Origin: Microbacterium sp. zg-Y1090
GTDB lineage: Bacteria > Actinomycetota > Actinomycetes > Actinomycetales > Microbacteriaceae
Length of the DNA stretch: 64,000 bases
NCBI RefSeq assembly: GCF_030246945.1
Contig: NZ_CP126742.1
Location: 62,001-126,000, forward strand
Reading direction: 5' to 3'
In this document: one piece after another, positions 25,088 through 35,403 of the stretch
Numbering within the stretch: position 1 is the stretch's first letter
How the letters are laid out: each line of letters begins with the position of its first letter
Translations under genes and position numbers: made by a program
Notes under the pieces: model-generated
What the model saw: the letters and a program-made list of their open reading frames with translations, nothing else
What the model was told of the DNA's origin: nothing
Database searches by the model: none

Positions 25088-26110
25088 ATGAACACCCACA
25101 CCACCCGTGAAGCGCCCGGGGCGGTGACGATCGAAGAGGTCGCCGCCGCGGCCGGCGTGTCGCGCTCCACCGTGTCGCGCGTGGTGAACGGCTCCACCGC
25201 GGTCAGCTCCTCGGCGCTGGCGGCGGTCAACCGCGCCATCGCCGAGCTGAACTACGTGCCCAACCGCGCGGCGCGCTCCCTCGCGAGCCGTCAGACGCTC
25301 GCGATCGCGCTGGTCGTTCCCGAGGACACCACCCGCTTCTTCGGCGACCCGTTCTTCGCGGCCGTGGTCTCGGGCATCAACGCGCGCATCAGTCGCTCGG
25401 ACTACGTGCTCAACCTGATGATCGCGAGCGACGACCCGCGCGACAAGACGACGAGCTACGTGCGCAGCGGCGCGGTGGACGGGGCCATCGTCATCTCCCA
25501 CCACACCAGCGACACGTTCATCGACCGCATCGCCGCCGCGGTGCCGGTGGTCTACGGTGGCCGCCCGGTGCGCGAGCGCGAGAACGACTACTACGTCGAC
25601 GTGGACAACGTCGCGGGCGGGCGGCAGGCCACCCAGTACCTCATCGATACCGGCAGACGCCGCATCGGCACGATCGCCGGACCGCTGACCATGCCCGCGG
25701 GTGTGGACCGGCTGCGCGGGTTCCGCGAAGCACTGGCGGCGGCGGGTCTCGAGGAGGCGGTCGTGCTCGGCGGCGGCTTCACCGCCGACGGCGGCGCGGC
25801 AGCGGCCTCGCAGATGGTAGAGCAGAAGCTCGACGTCGACGCGCTCTTCATCGCCAGCGACCTCATGGCCCGCGGCGCGCTCGCGCGGCTGGGTCGCGCC
25901 GGCATCCGCGTGCCCGAGGACATCGCCATCGTCGGCTTCGACGATTCGCCGGTGGCGACCGCCGTGAGCCCGCCGTTGACGACGATGCGACAGCCGTCCC
26001 ACCTGCAGGGCGAGACGATGGCGTCGATCCTGCTGGACCTGCTGGCCGGTGGTCGCCCGCGCCACGTCACGATTCTCGACACAGAGCTCGTCGTCCGCGG
26101 CTCCGCCTGA
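25088..26110 (+). CDS. cebR: LacI-family repressor of the ceb operon
   Basis: A 340-residue LacI regulator with helix-turn-helix IEEVAAAAGVSRSTVSRVVN (residues 15-34), hinge helix NRAARSLASRQT and a sugar-binding domain (VEQKLDVDALFIASDLMARG; DIAIVGFDDSPVA). As the last gene of the operon it would be autoregulated through the three CebR-like sites at 20121-20189. In Streptomyces CebR is released by cellobiose or cellotriose; the same here is inference. A GGGGAGCGAC site precedes the ATG. Confidence 0.92.
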   Translation: MNTHTTREAPGAVTIEEVAAAAGVSRSTVSRVVNGSTAVSSSALAAVNRAIAELNYVPNRAARSLASRQTLAIALVVPEDTTRFFGDPFFAAVVSGINARISRSDYVLNLMIASDDPRDKTTSYVRSGAVDGAIVISHHTSDTFIDRIAAAVPVVYGGRPVRERENDYYVDVDNVAGGRQATQYLIDTGRRRIGTIAGPLTMPAGVDRLRGFREALAAAGLEEAVVLGGGFTADGGAAAASQMVEQKLDVDALFIASDLMARGALARLGRAGIRVPEDIAIVGFDDSPVATAVSPPLTTMRQPSHLQGETMASILLDLLAGGRPRHVTILDTELVVRGSA

Positions 26111-26146
26111 CGCGGCTGGCCGCGGTCTCTCCGCCGTCGCTTTCCC

Positions 26147-26178
26147 GCGCCCCCGTGCCCCCGCGCCCCCGTGCCCCC
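26147..26178. repeat. 16-bp tandem repeat, two copies
   Basis: GCGCCCCCGTGCCCCC occurs twice in direct succession (26147-26162, 26163-26178), just after cebR. Confidence 0.8.
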
Positions 26179-26188
26179 GCTTCTCCGC

Positions 26189-26255
26189 TGAAACTGCAAC
26201 TGGCGGCTGAGACTGTGGGTAATACCCGCTGTCTCAGCCGCCAGATGCAGTCTCA
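26189..26255. repeat. 67-bp near-perfect palindromic element
   Basis: Two 33-bp arms (26189-26221 and 26223-26255) flank one A. They match at 29 of 33 positions, including an uninterrupted 14-bp core CTGGCGGCTGAGAC / GTCTCAGCCGCCAG. It lies between convergent cebR and the NCS2 permease gene, so it could act as a bidirectional terminator. Its length and lower GC are more like a mobile palindromic repeat (REP/MITE-like). Confidence 0.8.
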
Positions 26256-26299
26256 CGGTCCGCGGAGCCCGCGCGGCGCATCGCGCGGCCCGCGGTGCG

Positions 26300-27643
26300 T
26301 CAGTCCTGCATGTCGCCGCCCAGCTGGCCGACGGCGGGAATGGGGCCGCCGTCGTCGGCGCCGGTGCGGCGCCACCGGGCGATCGCGTTGCCGCCGTGGT
26401 AGATCGCCAGCGCGGCGACCGTGCCGAGCACGATCGCACCGAACTGCAGCGAGCCCCAGTCCATCGTGAAGCCGGCGATGGCGATGATGAACGACACCGC
26501 CACGGTGTACTGGTTGACCGGGCGCGAGAAGTCGACGCGGTTGTCGACCCAGATCTTGATGCCGATCACGCCGATGAGGCCGTACAGCGCGGTCGTCACG
26601 CCGCCGAGCACGCCGGCGGGGATCGTGTTGAACAGGGCGCCGATCTTGGGTGAGAAGGCCAGCAGGATCGCCACGGTGCCGGCGACCCAGTACGCCGCCG
26701 TCGAGTACACGCGCGTGGCGGCCATGACGCCGATGTTCTCGCCGTAGGTCGTCGTCGCGGAGCCGCCGAAGCCGCCCGCGAGCATCGTCGCCGCGCCGTC
26801 CGCGATGAGCGCGCGGCCCGTGTGCTTGTTGATCGAGGGGTCCTCGGTCATGGTGGCGACACCGCGCACGTGGCCGACGTTCTCGGCGATCAGCACGAGC
26901 ACGACGGGCAGGAACATCGGCACGAGCGCCCATGCGGCGGGGTCGGTCACCGCGGCCAGGTGGAACTCGGGCAGCCCGATCCACGCGGCCTCGTTCACCG
27001 AGGTGAAGTCGATCTGCCCGGTGAACGCCGCCACGAGGTAGCCCACGATCACGCCGAGGAAGATCGAGATGCGGCCGAGGAACCCTCGGAACAGCACGCT
27101 GAACAGCACGACGGCCACCAGGGTCACGGTCGCCAGCTCCGGCTGCAGGCGGAAGTTGTTCCACGCCGCGGGGGCGAGGTTGAACCCGATGAGCGCGACG
27201 ATGGACCCGGCCACGACCGGCGGCATCAGCTTCTCGATCCAGCCGGTTCCCACCGCCTGCACCACGAAGCCGACGCCTGCCAGCAGTGCTCCGGCCACCA
27301 CCACACCCACGAGCGCCTGCGTGAGCTGCTCCGGGCTCGCGAGCGGGTCACCGCCGTTGAGGGCGGTGATCGGCGCGATGAACGCGAACGACGATCCCAG
27401 GTAGCTGGGAAGGCGGTTCTTCGTGATCAGCAGGAACAGCAGCGTGCCGAGGCCCGAGAACAGCAGGGTCGTCGACACCGGGAAACCGGTGAGGATCGGC
27501 ACGAGGAAGGTGGCGCCGAACATCGCCACGACGTGCTGAGCGCCGATCGCGATCGTCGCGCCCCAGCTCAATCTCTCTTCGGGCTTGACGACGGCTCCGC
27601 GTTCGACGTGACGGCCGTCACCGTGCAGGCGCCAAATGGCCAT
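26300..27643 (-). CDS. NCS2-family uracil/xanthine-type permease
   Basis: A 447-residue nucleobase:cation symporter of the NAT/NCS2 family with about 14 hydrophobic segments. Family signatures are the AENVGHVRGV segment (about residue 246) and GGSATTTYGENIG (about 285), which resembles UraA-type uracil permeases more than xanthine/urate members. ATG 27643 is chosen for its GAGGAG site; a TTG 24 bp upstream is weaker. A possible -10 (GATAAT) lies about 40 nt upstream. It follows purC on the same strand but with its own leader. Uracil is the likelier substrate. Confidence 0.92.
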   Translation of the reverse strand: MAIWRLHGDGRHVERGAVVKPEERLSWGATIAIGAQHVVAMFGATFLVPILTGFPVSTTLLFSGLGTLLFLLITKNRLPSYLGSSFAFIAPITALNGGDPLASPEQLTQALVGVVVAGALLAGVGFVVQAVGTGWIEKLMPPVVAGSIVALIGFNLAPAAWNNFRLQPELATVTLVAVVLFSVLFRGFLGRISIFLGVIVGYLVAAFTGQIDFTSVNEAAWIGLPEFHLAAVTDPAAWALVPMFLPVVLVLIAENVGHVRGVATMTEDPSINKHTGRALIADGAATMLAGGFGGSATTTYGENIGVMAATRVYSTAAYWVAGTVAILLAFSPKIGALFNTIPAGVLGGVTTALYGLIGVIGIKIWVDNRVDFSRPVNQYTVAVSFIIAIAGFTMDWGSLQFGAIVLGTVAALAIYHGGNAIARWRRTGADDGGPIPAVGQLGGDMQD

Positions 27644-27724
27644 GGGACTCCTCGGGTCAAAGGACAAGGGGGAAGACGAATCCCATTATCTGGGAAAAAC
27701 CTGTGAGGCCCTGCGTGTGTGACG

Positions 27725-28654
27725 TCAGTCGCCCGTGAGTTTCTCCAACAGTTCCCGGTAGCGGTCGGCGGTGCGCTCGACGATGTCGCCGGGCAGCGCG
27801 GGCGGCGTGCCCTGCTTGTCCCAGTTCGCCGCGAGCCAGTCGCGCACGATCTGCTTGTCGAATGACGCCATGCGCTCGGCGGGGGTGGTGCCCGATTGCC
27901 AGGCCGCGGCATCCCAGTAGCGCGACGAATCGCTGGTCAGCACTTCGTCGGCGAGCGTGAGCATGCCCTGGTCGTCGAGACCGAACTCGAACTTCGTGTC
28001 GGCGAGGATGAGGCCGTTCCGCTCGGCCGTCGCCGCGGCGCGGGCGTAGATCTCCAGCGACGTGGTCCGCAGCTCCTCGGCACGCGCGCGCCCCACCAGC
28101 TGCACGGTCTGCTCGAACGAGATGTTCTCGTCGTGCTCGCCCATCGGCGCCTTGTAGGCGGGGGTGAAGATCGGCTCGGGCAGCCGGTCGCCATCCCCGA
28201 GGCCCTCCGGCAGCGGGATGCCGCACACCGTGCCGTGCGCGCGGTACTCCGCCCAGCCCGAGCCGGTGAGGTAGCCGCGCACGACGCATTCGACGGGGAG
28301 CATGTCGAGCGAACGCACGACCATCGCGCGCCCGGCAACCGCTTCGGGTACGAGGGAGTGCGGTTCGTCGTCATCGCCGAGCACGGCGGTCGCTGCCAGA
28401 TGGTTCGGGATGCCGCGCCCGCCGTCCGCGCCGGCGAGCTGGTCGAACCACCAGAGGCTCAGGGTGGTCAGCAGCACGCCCTTGTCAGGGATGCCGGGCT
28501 CGAGCACGACGTCGAAGGCGCTGACGCGGTCGCTGGCGACGACGAGCATGCGGTCGGCCACGACCTCGTCGCTCGCCGCGGCATCGGGCACGTAGAGATC
28601 GCGCACCTTGCCGGAGTAGACGTGGCGCCAGCCGGGCAGCTCGGGGGAAGTCAC
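27725..28654 (-). CDS. purC: SAICAR synthase
   Basis: A 309-residue phosphoribosylaminoimidazole-succinocarboxamide synthase (purine step 8) of the longer, yeast/actinobacterial type. Landmarks are YSGKVRDLYVPD at the N-terminus, VASDRVSAFDVVL, VECVVRGYLTGSGW, LADTKFEFG and the SRYWDAAAWQSG substrate region. GTG 28654 lies 6 nt after a near-consensus GATAAT (complement of 28661-28666), so the mRNA is probably leaderless. It stands apart from the other pur genes. Confidence 0.97.
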   Translation of the reverse strand: MTSPELPGWRHVYSGKVRDLYVPDAAASDEVVADRMLVVASDRVSAFDVVLEPGIPDKGVLLTTLSLWWFDQLAGADGGRGIPNHLAATAVLGDDDEPHSLVPEAVAGRAMVVRSLDMLPVECVVRGYLTGSGWAEYRAHGTVCGIPLPEGLGDGDRLPEPIFTPAYKAPMGEHDENISFEQTVQLVGRARAEELRTTSLEIYARAAATAERNGLILADTKFEFGLDDQGMLTLADEVLTSDSSRYWDAAAWQSGTTPAERMASFDKQIVRDWLAANWDKQGTPPALPGDIVERTADRYRELLEKLTGD

Positions 28655-28799
28655 CTGCCCATTATCGACGGCTCACCGCCCCCGCCCGCACCGTCCCCCT
28701 CCACCGCCTGGCGCTCGCTGCGCCGACGGCTAGCCCGGTGCTTCGTCGGCCGCAGGAGTACGTTGGACCCGCGTCGACGATCTCCCGAGGGGGCGCAGG

Positions 28800-29987
28800 G
28801 TGAGACTTCTGCTCGCGACCGCCGGTTCCCGCGGCGATGTGGAACCGTTCATCGCACTGGGCGAAAGCGCAGCGGCGGCCGGACACCGCGTGCGCCTGGT
28901 GGTTCCCGAGGCCCTCGACGTCGCTGCCGGCGTGGACATCGTGAGCATGGGCGCGGACTTCACCCGCCTGATCCGATCGCATGGGGTCTCGCCGGCCCGG
29001 GCGCTGCGCAGCTTCCGATCAGTCGTGCAGCCGCTGATGCGACGCGTGATCGTGGAAGGGGCTCGCGCGGCACTCGAGTACCGGCCCGACCTCATCGTGT
29101 ACCACCCGAAGGTCCTCTCCGCGCCCCTCGTCGCGGATGCGCTCGGAGTGCCGCACGTCCTGGTCGAAACAGTTCCCGTCCTCACCGAGACCGCCGCGTT
29201 CCCGGCCGCCGGCACGATCACTCGCAGCATCCGCCCACTCAATCGATGGACATATCGAGCCGGGCGGGCAGCGACCGCCATGTTCCGCTCAGAGCTCGCG
29301 GAGGCGCGAGCCCTCGTCGGCGGCTCACGCCGGCGTCCGTCGGAGCCGATTGCGACCCTTCTCCCTGTCAGTACCGCCATCCTCCCTCGACCCGACGATT
29401 GGCCGGAGACGGTCCACATGACGGGCCCGTGGTTGCGCGGGCGAGCCTCGGAGGATGTGAGCGCCGATGTCGCTGAGTTCATCGAAGCCGGACCCTTCGT
29501 GTACGCGGGGTTCGGCTCGATGGGCGCACCCGGGGCGGCGGCTCGGGGGCGCGTCATCATCGATTCCGCACGTGACCAGGGCTTCCGCGTACTCGTCGCC
29601 ACGGGGCTCGGTGGCATCGAGGTGCCGCCGGACCGCGCAGGGGGCGACGTGCTGGTGATGCAGAGCGTGGCCCATCGGACGGTGCTGCCGCTCGCGGCGG
29701 CCGCCGTCCACCATGGGGGCATTGGCACCATCCACGCGGCGACGCTCGCCGCCGCGCCTTCGGTGATCGTTCCGTTCATCGCAGATCAGCCCTTCTGGGG
29801 TGCGCGGTTGCACGCGGCTGGACTCGCCCCCGCCCCGATCCGATCGCGGGCGTTGACCGTGCGCACGCTCCGCACCGCGCTGGATGCGCTCGACGACTAT
29901 CGCGTCCGTGTCACGGAGGCCGCCAGGATCATGTCCACGGAAAACGGAACGACAGAGGCCCTCCGCATCCTGGATGCGCTCCGCTGA
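28800..29987 (+). CDS. GT1-family glycosyltransferase (UDP-sugar type)
   Basis: A 395-residue GT-B glycosyltransferase. The N-terminal LLLATAGSRGDVEPFIALG and the C-terminal nucleotide-sugar region (HHGGIGTIHAATLAAAPSVI, then VPFIADQPFWGARL) match the sterol/macrolide/glycopeptide branch of family 1. The acceptor cannot be predicted. GTG 28800 follows a GAGGGGG site. It has no biosynthetic neighbours, and it is slightly less GC-rich with more varied codons than adjacent genes, which hints at transfer; this is only an impression by eye. Confidence 0.9.
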   Translation: MRLLLATAGSRGDVEPFIALGESAAAAGHRVRLVVPEALDVAAGVDIVSMGADFTRLIRSHGVSPARALRSFRSVVQPLMRRVIVEGARAALEYRPDLIVYHPKVLSAPLVADALGVPHVLVETVPVLTETAAFPAAGTITRSIRPLNRWTYRAGRAATAMFRSELAEARALVGGSRRRPSEPIATLLPVSTAILPRPDDWPETVHMTGPWLRGRASEDVSADVAEFIEAGPFVYAGFGSMGAPGAAARGRVIIDSARDQGFRVLVATGLGGIEVPPDRAGGDVLVMQSVAHRTVLPLAAAAVHHGGIGTIHAATLAAAPSVIVPFIADQPFWGARLHAAGLAPAPIRSRALTVRTLRTALDALDDYRVRVTEAARIMSTENGTTEALRILDALR

Positions 29988-30004
29988 ACCACCCGAAGGC
30001 CCGG

Positions 30005-31336
30005 TCAGCTGGCGAGGTCGTAGCGATGTCGCCCGCCGAGACGCCGGGTCTGCGCCGGATCGAGCCACTTCGGTGGGACGAACCACACCTTCGCCCGCGT
30101 CCCGACGCCCTCGACCTCGATCCCCCAGCCGTTGTCATGGATGCGATGGTGGCATCCGACGCAGAGGAGGATGCCGTTGCCGAGGTCGGTTGACCCGCCG
30201 TCTCGCGCCCACCATCGGATGTGATGGACGACACACCGGGCGGACGGAGCGCCGCATGAGGCGCAGCCACCGTCGCGTTCGCCCAGTGCCAGCTTCTGCG
30301 CCGCGGTGAAGAGCCGCTTGGCACGTCCCCAGTCGAGGATCTCGCTGTCGCCGCCGAGGACGCAGGGGATGATCTCCGCGTCGGCTGCGAGCCGTCGGGC
30401 GGCGGCTGCGGAGAGCGGCTGGTCGATCCCATCGATGCTCGCGGTGCCCACGCCGTCCGTCAGCGCGTCCAGGTCCATGCGCACGATGACGGTGGTCGTG
30501 GGGAGCGTCGGCAGCTGCGTGCACCCGAGCGCGTGACGGCACACGTCGGCCAGGGCATCCGCCTGCATCTGACGCACGCTGCGTCGGTCCTTCTCGGCAT
30601 CGTCGGCGTGCTCATTGCGGCGGAGGACTCCGGTGACGATCCCCTCGATGGCGGCTTTCACGGGTGCCGCCGTCTCGGCATCGAGCTTCGCCGTCAGCAC
30701 GACCATCCCGTCCCGCTCCTGGATCACCAGGCTGCGCTCGCCGCGTCGCTCGGTCTCACGCGGCTCGACGCCGTCGGGGTCGAGGTGGGCCTCGGCGCGG
30801 GCGAGCAGCGTTCCCAGCTGATCGGGGCGCAGGCCCGGCGCCATTTCGGCGAGCCGCTCTTCCATCGCGTCGAGGACGGCGGCGTCGGCGCGGAGCGACA
30901 CGCGGTCCAGGAGGGTGATGATCGCGGATGCCGCCCACATGCCGAGCTTCCCCGATGCCACCGCGCCGGCGACGTGCGGGTGCTTGGCCGGGAGGCGCTC
31001 GCCGGCGAGCGTCATGCGGGGCGCGGTGGCCTCGCCGACCTGCACCAGGCGCACCGCGTCTGCGGTGGTCGATCCCGTCGTCGCCGAGATCAGCGCTGCG
31101 GGAGAGCGGTGACCCTGCTTCTTCGCGAGCGAGTCCTTCCCCAGCTCGGAGCGGGATTGGCGGGCGATCTCGGCGGCCACCGGGGCGAACGCGGCATCCA
31201 CTCGACGGCGCAGTGCGCCGAAGGCGTCGTTCACCGCGATCAGCTCGCCCGGTGTCAGTGACCCGGGAGGCCGGTCGGCACCTGCGGCGACCAGCAGGTC
31301 GAGTGCTGCGGCGATGTCGCGGAGTCCGTTCTCCAT
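30005..31336 (-). CDS. DUF222 / HNH endonuclease protein (13E12-type family)
   Basis: A 443-residue protein of the family that is multiplied in many actinobacterial genomes. The N-terminal two thirds are the DUF222 helical region (GVEPRETERRGERSLVIQER in its middle). The C-terminus is an HNH nuclease: CASCGAPSARCVVHHIRWWA with the paired His, then GNGILLCVGCHHRIHDNGW, with both CxxC zinc pairs intact. ATG 31336 starts 7 nt after a perfect TATACT -10. A much longer open frame upstream is antisense to the MFS gene and is not coding. The biological role of the family is not settled. Confidence 0.92.
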   Translation of the reverse strand: MENGLRDIAAALDLLVAAGADRPPGSLTPGELIAVNDAFGALRRRVDAAFAPVAAEIARQSRSELGKDSLAKKQGHRSPAALISATTGSTTADAVRLVQVGEATAPRMTLAGERLPAKHPHVAGAVASGKLGMWAASAIITLLDRVSLRADAAVLDAMEERLAEMAPGLRPDQLGTLLARAEAHLDPDGVEPRETERRGERSLVIQERDGMVVLTAKLDAETAAPVKAAIEGIVTGVLRRNEHADDAEKDRRSVRQMQADALADVCRHALGCTQLPTLPTTTVIVRMDLDALTDGVGTASIDGIDQPLSAAAARRLAADAEIIPCVLGGDSEILDWGRAKRLFTAAQKLALGERDGGCASCGAPSARCVVHHIRWWARDGGSTDLGNGILLCVGCHHRIHDNGWGIEVEGVGTRAKVWFVPPKWLDPAQTRRLGGRHRYDLAS

Positions 31337-31343
31337 GGCACCG

Positions 31344-31361
31344 AGTATAGTACATATGTAC
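31344..31361 (-). promoter_or_regulatory. -10 element and 12-bp palindrome before the DUF222-HNH gene
   Basis: On the minus strand TATACT (31349-31344) lies 7 nt before the ATG. Directly upstream is GTACATATGTAC (31350-31361), a perfect, AT-rich palindrome sitting in the promoter spacer and so likely to be an operator. Confidence 0.65.
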
Positions 31362-31498
31362 GATAACGAGAAGCGCTGTGCACATCTATCTGCGAGCGGA
31401 AGTGCGCCCCCATTCGGCTTTCCGCCGCCCCCGGTGTCGGCCAGCAGGCGTAGAGTCTCCTCCGCACCGCGAGGACCGCAGAGGGAGAGGCTGACGGC

Positions 31499-33046
31499 GT
31501 GACCGACTCTGACACCCGCGCTCGCCGCGGCGCAGGACGTGCCACGGGCGCGCCCGCCACCGGCCCCTGGCCGGCCCTGTGGGCGCTGGTGATCGGCTTC
31601 TTCATGATCCTCGTGGACACCACGATCGTGTCGGTGGCCAACCCCGCCATCAAGGCGGCGCTGGATCCCGACACGGCGGACCTCGACAACGTCGTGTGGG
31701 TCACGAGCGCCTATCTGCTCGCCTACGCCGTGCCGCTGCTGGTGACGGGGCGCCTGGGAGACCGGTTCGGCCCGAAGAGCATCTACCTCGCCGGACTCGC
31801 GGTGTTCACCCTCGCCTCGCTCGGCTGCGGACTGTCGCCGACCCTCGGCACGCTCATCGCGTTCCGGGCGCTGCAGGGCATCGGCGCCTCGCTGATGACC
31901 CCGCAGACGATGGCTGTGATCACCCGCACCTTCCCCGCCGCCCGGCGGGGCGCGGCGATGGGCCTGTGGGGCGCGACCTCCGGTGTGGCGATGCTGGTGG
32001 GTCCGCTCGCCGGCGGCCTGCTCGTGGACGGCCTCGGGTGGGAGTGGATCTTCTTCGTCAATCTGCCCGTGGGCGTGGTCGGGTTCGTGCTCGCGTGGAT
32101 GCTGGTGCCGAAGCTGCCGACGCACCCGCACCGCTTCGACATGCTGGGCGTGGTGCTCAGCGCCGTCGCCCTGTTCCTCATCGTGTTCGCCCTGCAGGAG
32201 GCGGAGCACTACGACTGGGGCGCCATCTGGGGGCCGGTGACGGTGTGGATGCTGCTGGCCGCGGGCCTGGTGGTGCTGGCGCTGTTCGTGGCTCAGCAGG
32301 CTCGCACGCGCACCGAAGCGCTCGTGCCGATGTCGCTGTTCCGGGACCGCAACTTCTCCGTCGCCGGCATCGGCATCACGGCGGTGGGGTTCATGGCGGC
32401 GAGCATGTCGCTGCCGTTCATGTTCTTCCTGCAGCTGGCGCGCGGGCTGAGCCCGACCGATGCCGCCCTGCTGCTGGTGCCGACGGCGGTGGCGGCCGGC
32501 ATCCTCTCCCCGCTGGCGGGACGTCTGCTCGACCGCACCGACCCGCGGTTCCTGCTCGTGCCGGGGATGATCGCGGTGGCATCCGCGCTCGTCTGGTACG
32601 CGTCGCTGATGACCCCCGACACCCCGACGTGGATGTTCCTCTTCCCCGCCGCCCTCATGGGGATCGGTCAGTCCGGGCTGTGGGGCCCGCTGGCGACGAC
32701 CGCGACGCGCAACCTCGACCCCCGCCAGGCGGGTGCCGGCTCGGGCGTCTACAACACGATGCGCACGATCGGCTCGGTGCTGGGATCGGCCGCGATCGCT
32801 GCGGTGATGCAGGGGCGTCTGGAGGCCAACCTCCCCGGTATGGCGGGGGCGGGGCTCGGCTCGGGCGCGTTGCCGCCGGAGGCGGCGGCCGGGTTCGCAG
32901 CGGCGATGGGGCAGGCGATCCTGCTGCCGGCGGCGGTGCTCCTGCTCGGAGTGGTCGCCGTGCTGTTCCTGCGCCGGCCCGCGCCGGTGCGCGCGCCCGG
33001 AGGGACGCCCGCGCCCGCGGAAGCGCCCGCGCCCGCGCAGCGCTAG
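31499..33046 (+). CDS. DHA2-type MFS multidrug exporter (EmrB/QacA family)
   Basis: A 515-residue, 14-helix proton-drug antiporter. It carries motif D1-like DTTIVSVANPAIKAAL in helix 1, motif A (GRLGDRFGPKSIY) and motif C-like GPLAGGLLVDGLGWEWIFFV of the DHA2 family. GTG 31499 follows GGGAGAGG, and TAGAGT near 31451 may be the -10. It is divergent from the DUF222-HNH gene and its stop overlaps the convergent Ddn-like gene by CTAG. There is no adjacent regulator. Confidence 0.93.
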   Translation: MTDSDTRARRGAGRATGAPATGPWPALWALVIGFFMILVDTTIVSVANPAIKAALDPDTADLDNVVWVTSAYLLAYAVPLLVTGRLGDRFGPKSIYLAGLAVFTLASLGCGLSPTLGTLIAFRALQGIGASLMTPQTMAVITRTFPAARRGAAMGLWGATSGVAMLVGPLAGGLLVDGLGWEWIFFVNLPVGVVGFVLAWMLVPKLPTHPHRFDMLGVVLSAVALFLIVFALQEAEHYDWGAIWGPVTVWMLLAAGLVVLALFVAQQARTRTEALVPMSLFRDRNFSVAGIGITAVGFMAASMSLPFMFFLQLARGLSPTDAALLLVPTAVAAGILSPLAGRLLDRTDPRFLLVPGMIAVASALVWYASLMTPDTPTWMFLFPAALMGIGQSGLWGPLATTATRNLDPRQAGAGSGVYNTMRTIGSVLGSAAIAAVMQGRLEANLPGMAGAGLGSGALPPEAAAGFAAAMGQAILLPAAVLLLGVVAVLFLRRPAPVRAPGGTPAPAEAPAPAQR

Positions 33047-33558
33047 AGGCGCCCGGTGAACGGCGACGGGGCGGTGTCGGTCGTCAGCCGGAACAGCCGC
33101 ACCGTGCGCCCCGAGTCCCGCTCGTACTGGCGGTAGCCCGGCCACTGCGCTTCGATCAGCGCCCACGCGGCGTCGCGCTCGTCGTCGGGGATCGGCACGG
33201 CGTGCACCCGGTACCGTCGGCCGCGGACGTCGGCTTCGGCATCCGGGTGCGCCCGCAGGTTCGCCGTCCACGCCGGATGCTGCTCCCGCGCGAAGCTCGT
33301 TCCCGCGACGATGCCACCGCCGTGCCCGTCGGGCGTGTACATCAACTGCGTCTCGCGCGGCTGCCCGCTCTTCGCGCCGGTCGTGTGCAGCACCAGCGAG
33401 GGCACCAGGATGCCGGAGACGATGAGCCGGCCCCCGGTGACCCGCTTCAGCACCCGCTCCGCCACCGGAAGCGCCTTCGGGGCGACCCGGCGGAAGGTGC
33501 GGGTGCGCGTCACCGGGGCGAGGGTGCGGCGCAGGGTCCTCACGACGATGTTGGCCAT
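33043..33558 (-). CDS. Ddn-like nitroreductase/deazaflavin-binding family protein
   Basis: A 171-residue split beta-barrel protein of the family of mycobacterial Ddn (DUF385). Typical segments are LHTTGAKSGQPRETQLMYTPDG, which binds the F420 or lipid-like cofactor region, and SFAREQHPAWTANLRAHPDAE, then GRRYRVHAVPI. Members reduce substrates with F420H2 or bind fatty acids or haem, so the cofactor is inferred. ATG 33558 is chosen from the homology start. It converges on the MFS gene, sharing the CTAG of both stops. Confidence 0.88.
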   Translation of the reverse strand: MANIVVRTLRRTLAPVTRTRTFRRVAPKALPVAERVLKRVTGGRLIVSGILVPSLVLHTTGAKSGQPRETQLMYTPDGHGGGIVAGTSFAREQHPAWTANLRAHPDAEADVRGRRYRVHAVPIPDDERDAAWALIEAQWPGYRQYERDSGRTVRLFRLTTDTAPSPFTGRL

Positions 33559-33655
33559 GTCACGAGCATGGCACCGCGCGCCGCCGCGGGGGTGGTGCGC
33601 TGCGCGGCGTTGCGAACGGATGCCCGTGCGCGCGCGGCCGATCCGTCGCGGGGCG

Positions 33656-34927
<1,272 letters not shown>

Positions 34928-35006
34928 CCGGCCAGCCTAGCGAGACACCTCCCTCCCGCTCCGCCTGCCGATTCACGCCGGCGCCGCGCGCGGGTAGCGT
35001 GGCGGG

Positions 35007-35363
35007 ATGCCGCGCAAGATCTCCACCGACGCCGGCCGTGCGGCGCTGGCCGCGCTCGCCGCCGCCGATGCCCCCTCCCGCACCGATCGCGCGACGGCGG
35101 TGCGCTATCTGCTGCAGCTGCTGGCCGAGAAGGCCCCGGGCAACAGCGTCGAGGTGCGCGTGCCGCCCTTCGGTGCCGTGCAGGTGCTCGAGGGGCCGCG
35201 GCACACCCGGGGCACCCCGCCGAACGTCGTCGAGACCGACCCCGACACGTGGGTCGCCCTCGCGACGGGCGCCGAGGCATGGGCGGATGCCGTGACGGCG
35301 GGCCGTATCCACGCCTCGGGCACGCGCGCCGACCTGTCTGCGCTGCTGCCGCTGCGCCCCTGA
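35007..35363 (+). CDS. sterol-carrier-like small protein
   Basis: A 118-residue protein that resembles the actinobacterial sterol carrier family: an N-terminal helix (GRAALAALAAADAPSRTDRA), a beta segment (VEVRVPPFGAVQVLEGPRHT), then the WVALATGAEAWADAVTAGRI helix and a short end (ASGTRADLSALLPL). It may bind a lipid-like ligand, but no function is established. ATG 35007 is 6 nt after TAGCGT (34995-35000). It is conserved next to purine genes in relatives as far as I recall; that is not shown here. Confidence 0.82.
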   Translation: MPRKISTDAGRAALAALAAADAPSRTDRATAVRYLLQLLAEKAPGNSVEVRVPPFGAVQVLEGPRHTRGTPPNVVETDPDTWVALATGAEAWADAVTAGRIHASGTRADLSALLPLRP

Positions 35364-35403
35364 TCCCGGCCTGGGTGCCACCGCGCGGTGAGACAATGGA
35401 GAC

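Noticed and set aside
28800..29987. Biosynthetic gene cluster around the GT1 glycosyltransferase
   Set aside because: Its neighbours are purC and a DUF222-HNH gene; no polyketide, peptide or terpene genes are near.
31337..33271. Extension of the DUF222-HNH frame upstream to 33271
   Set aside because: The extra 600 codons are antisense to the MFS exporter and composed of R/H/Q/E runs. The DUF222 homology begins at ATG 31336, right after a TATACT -10.
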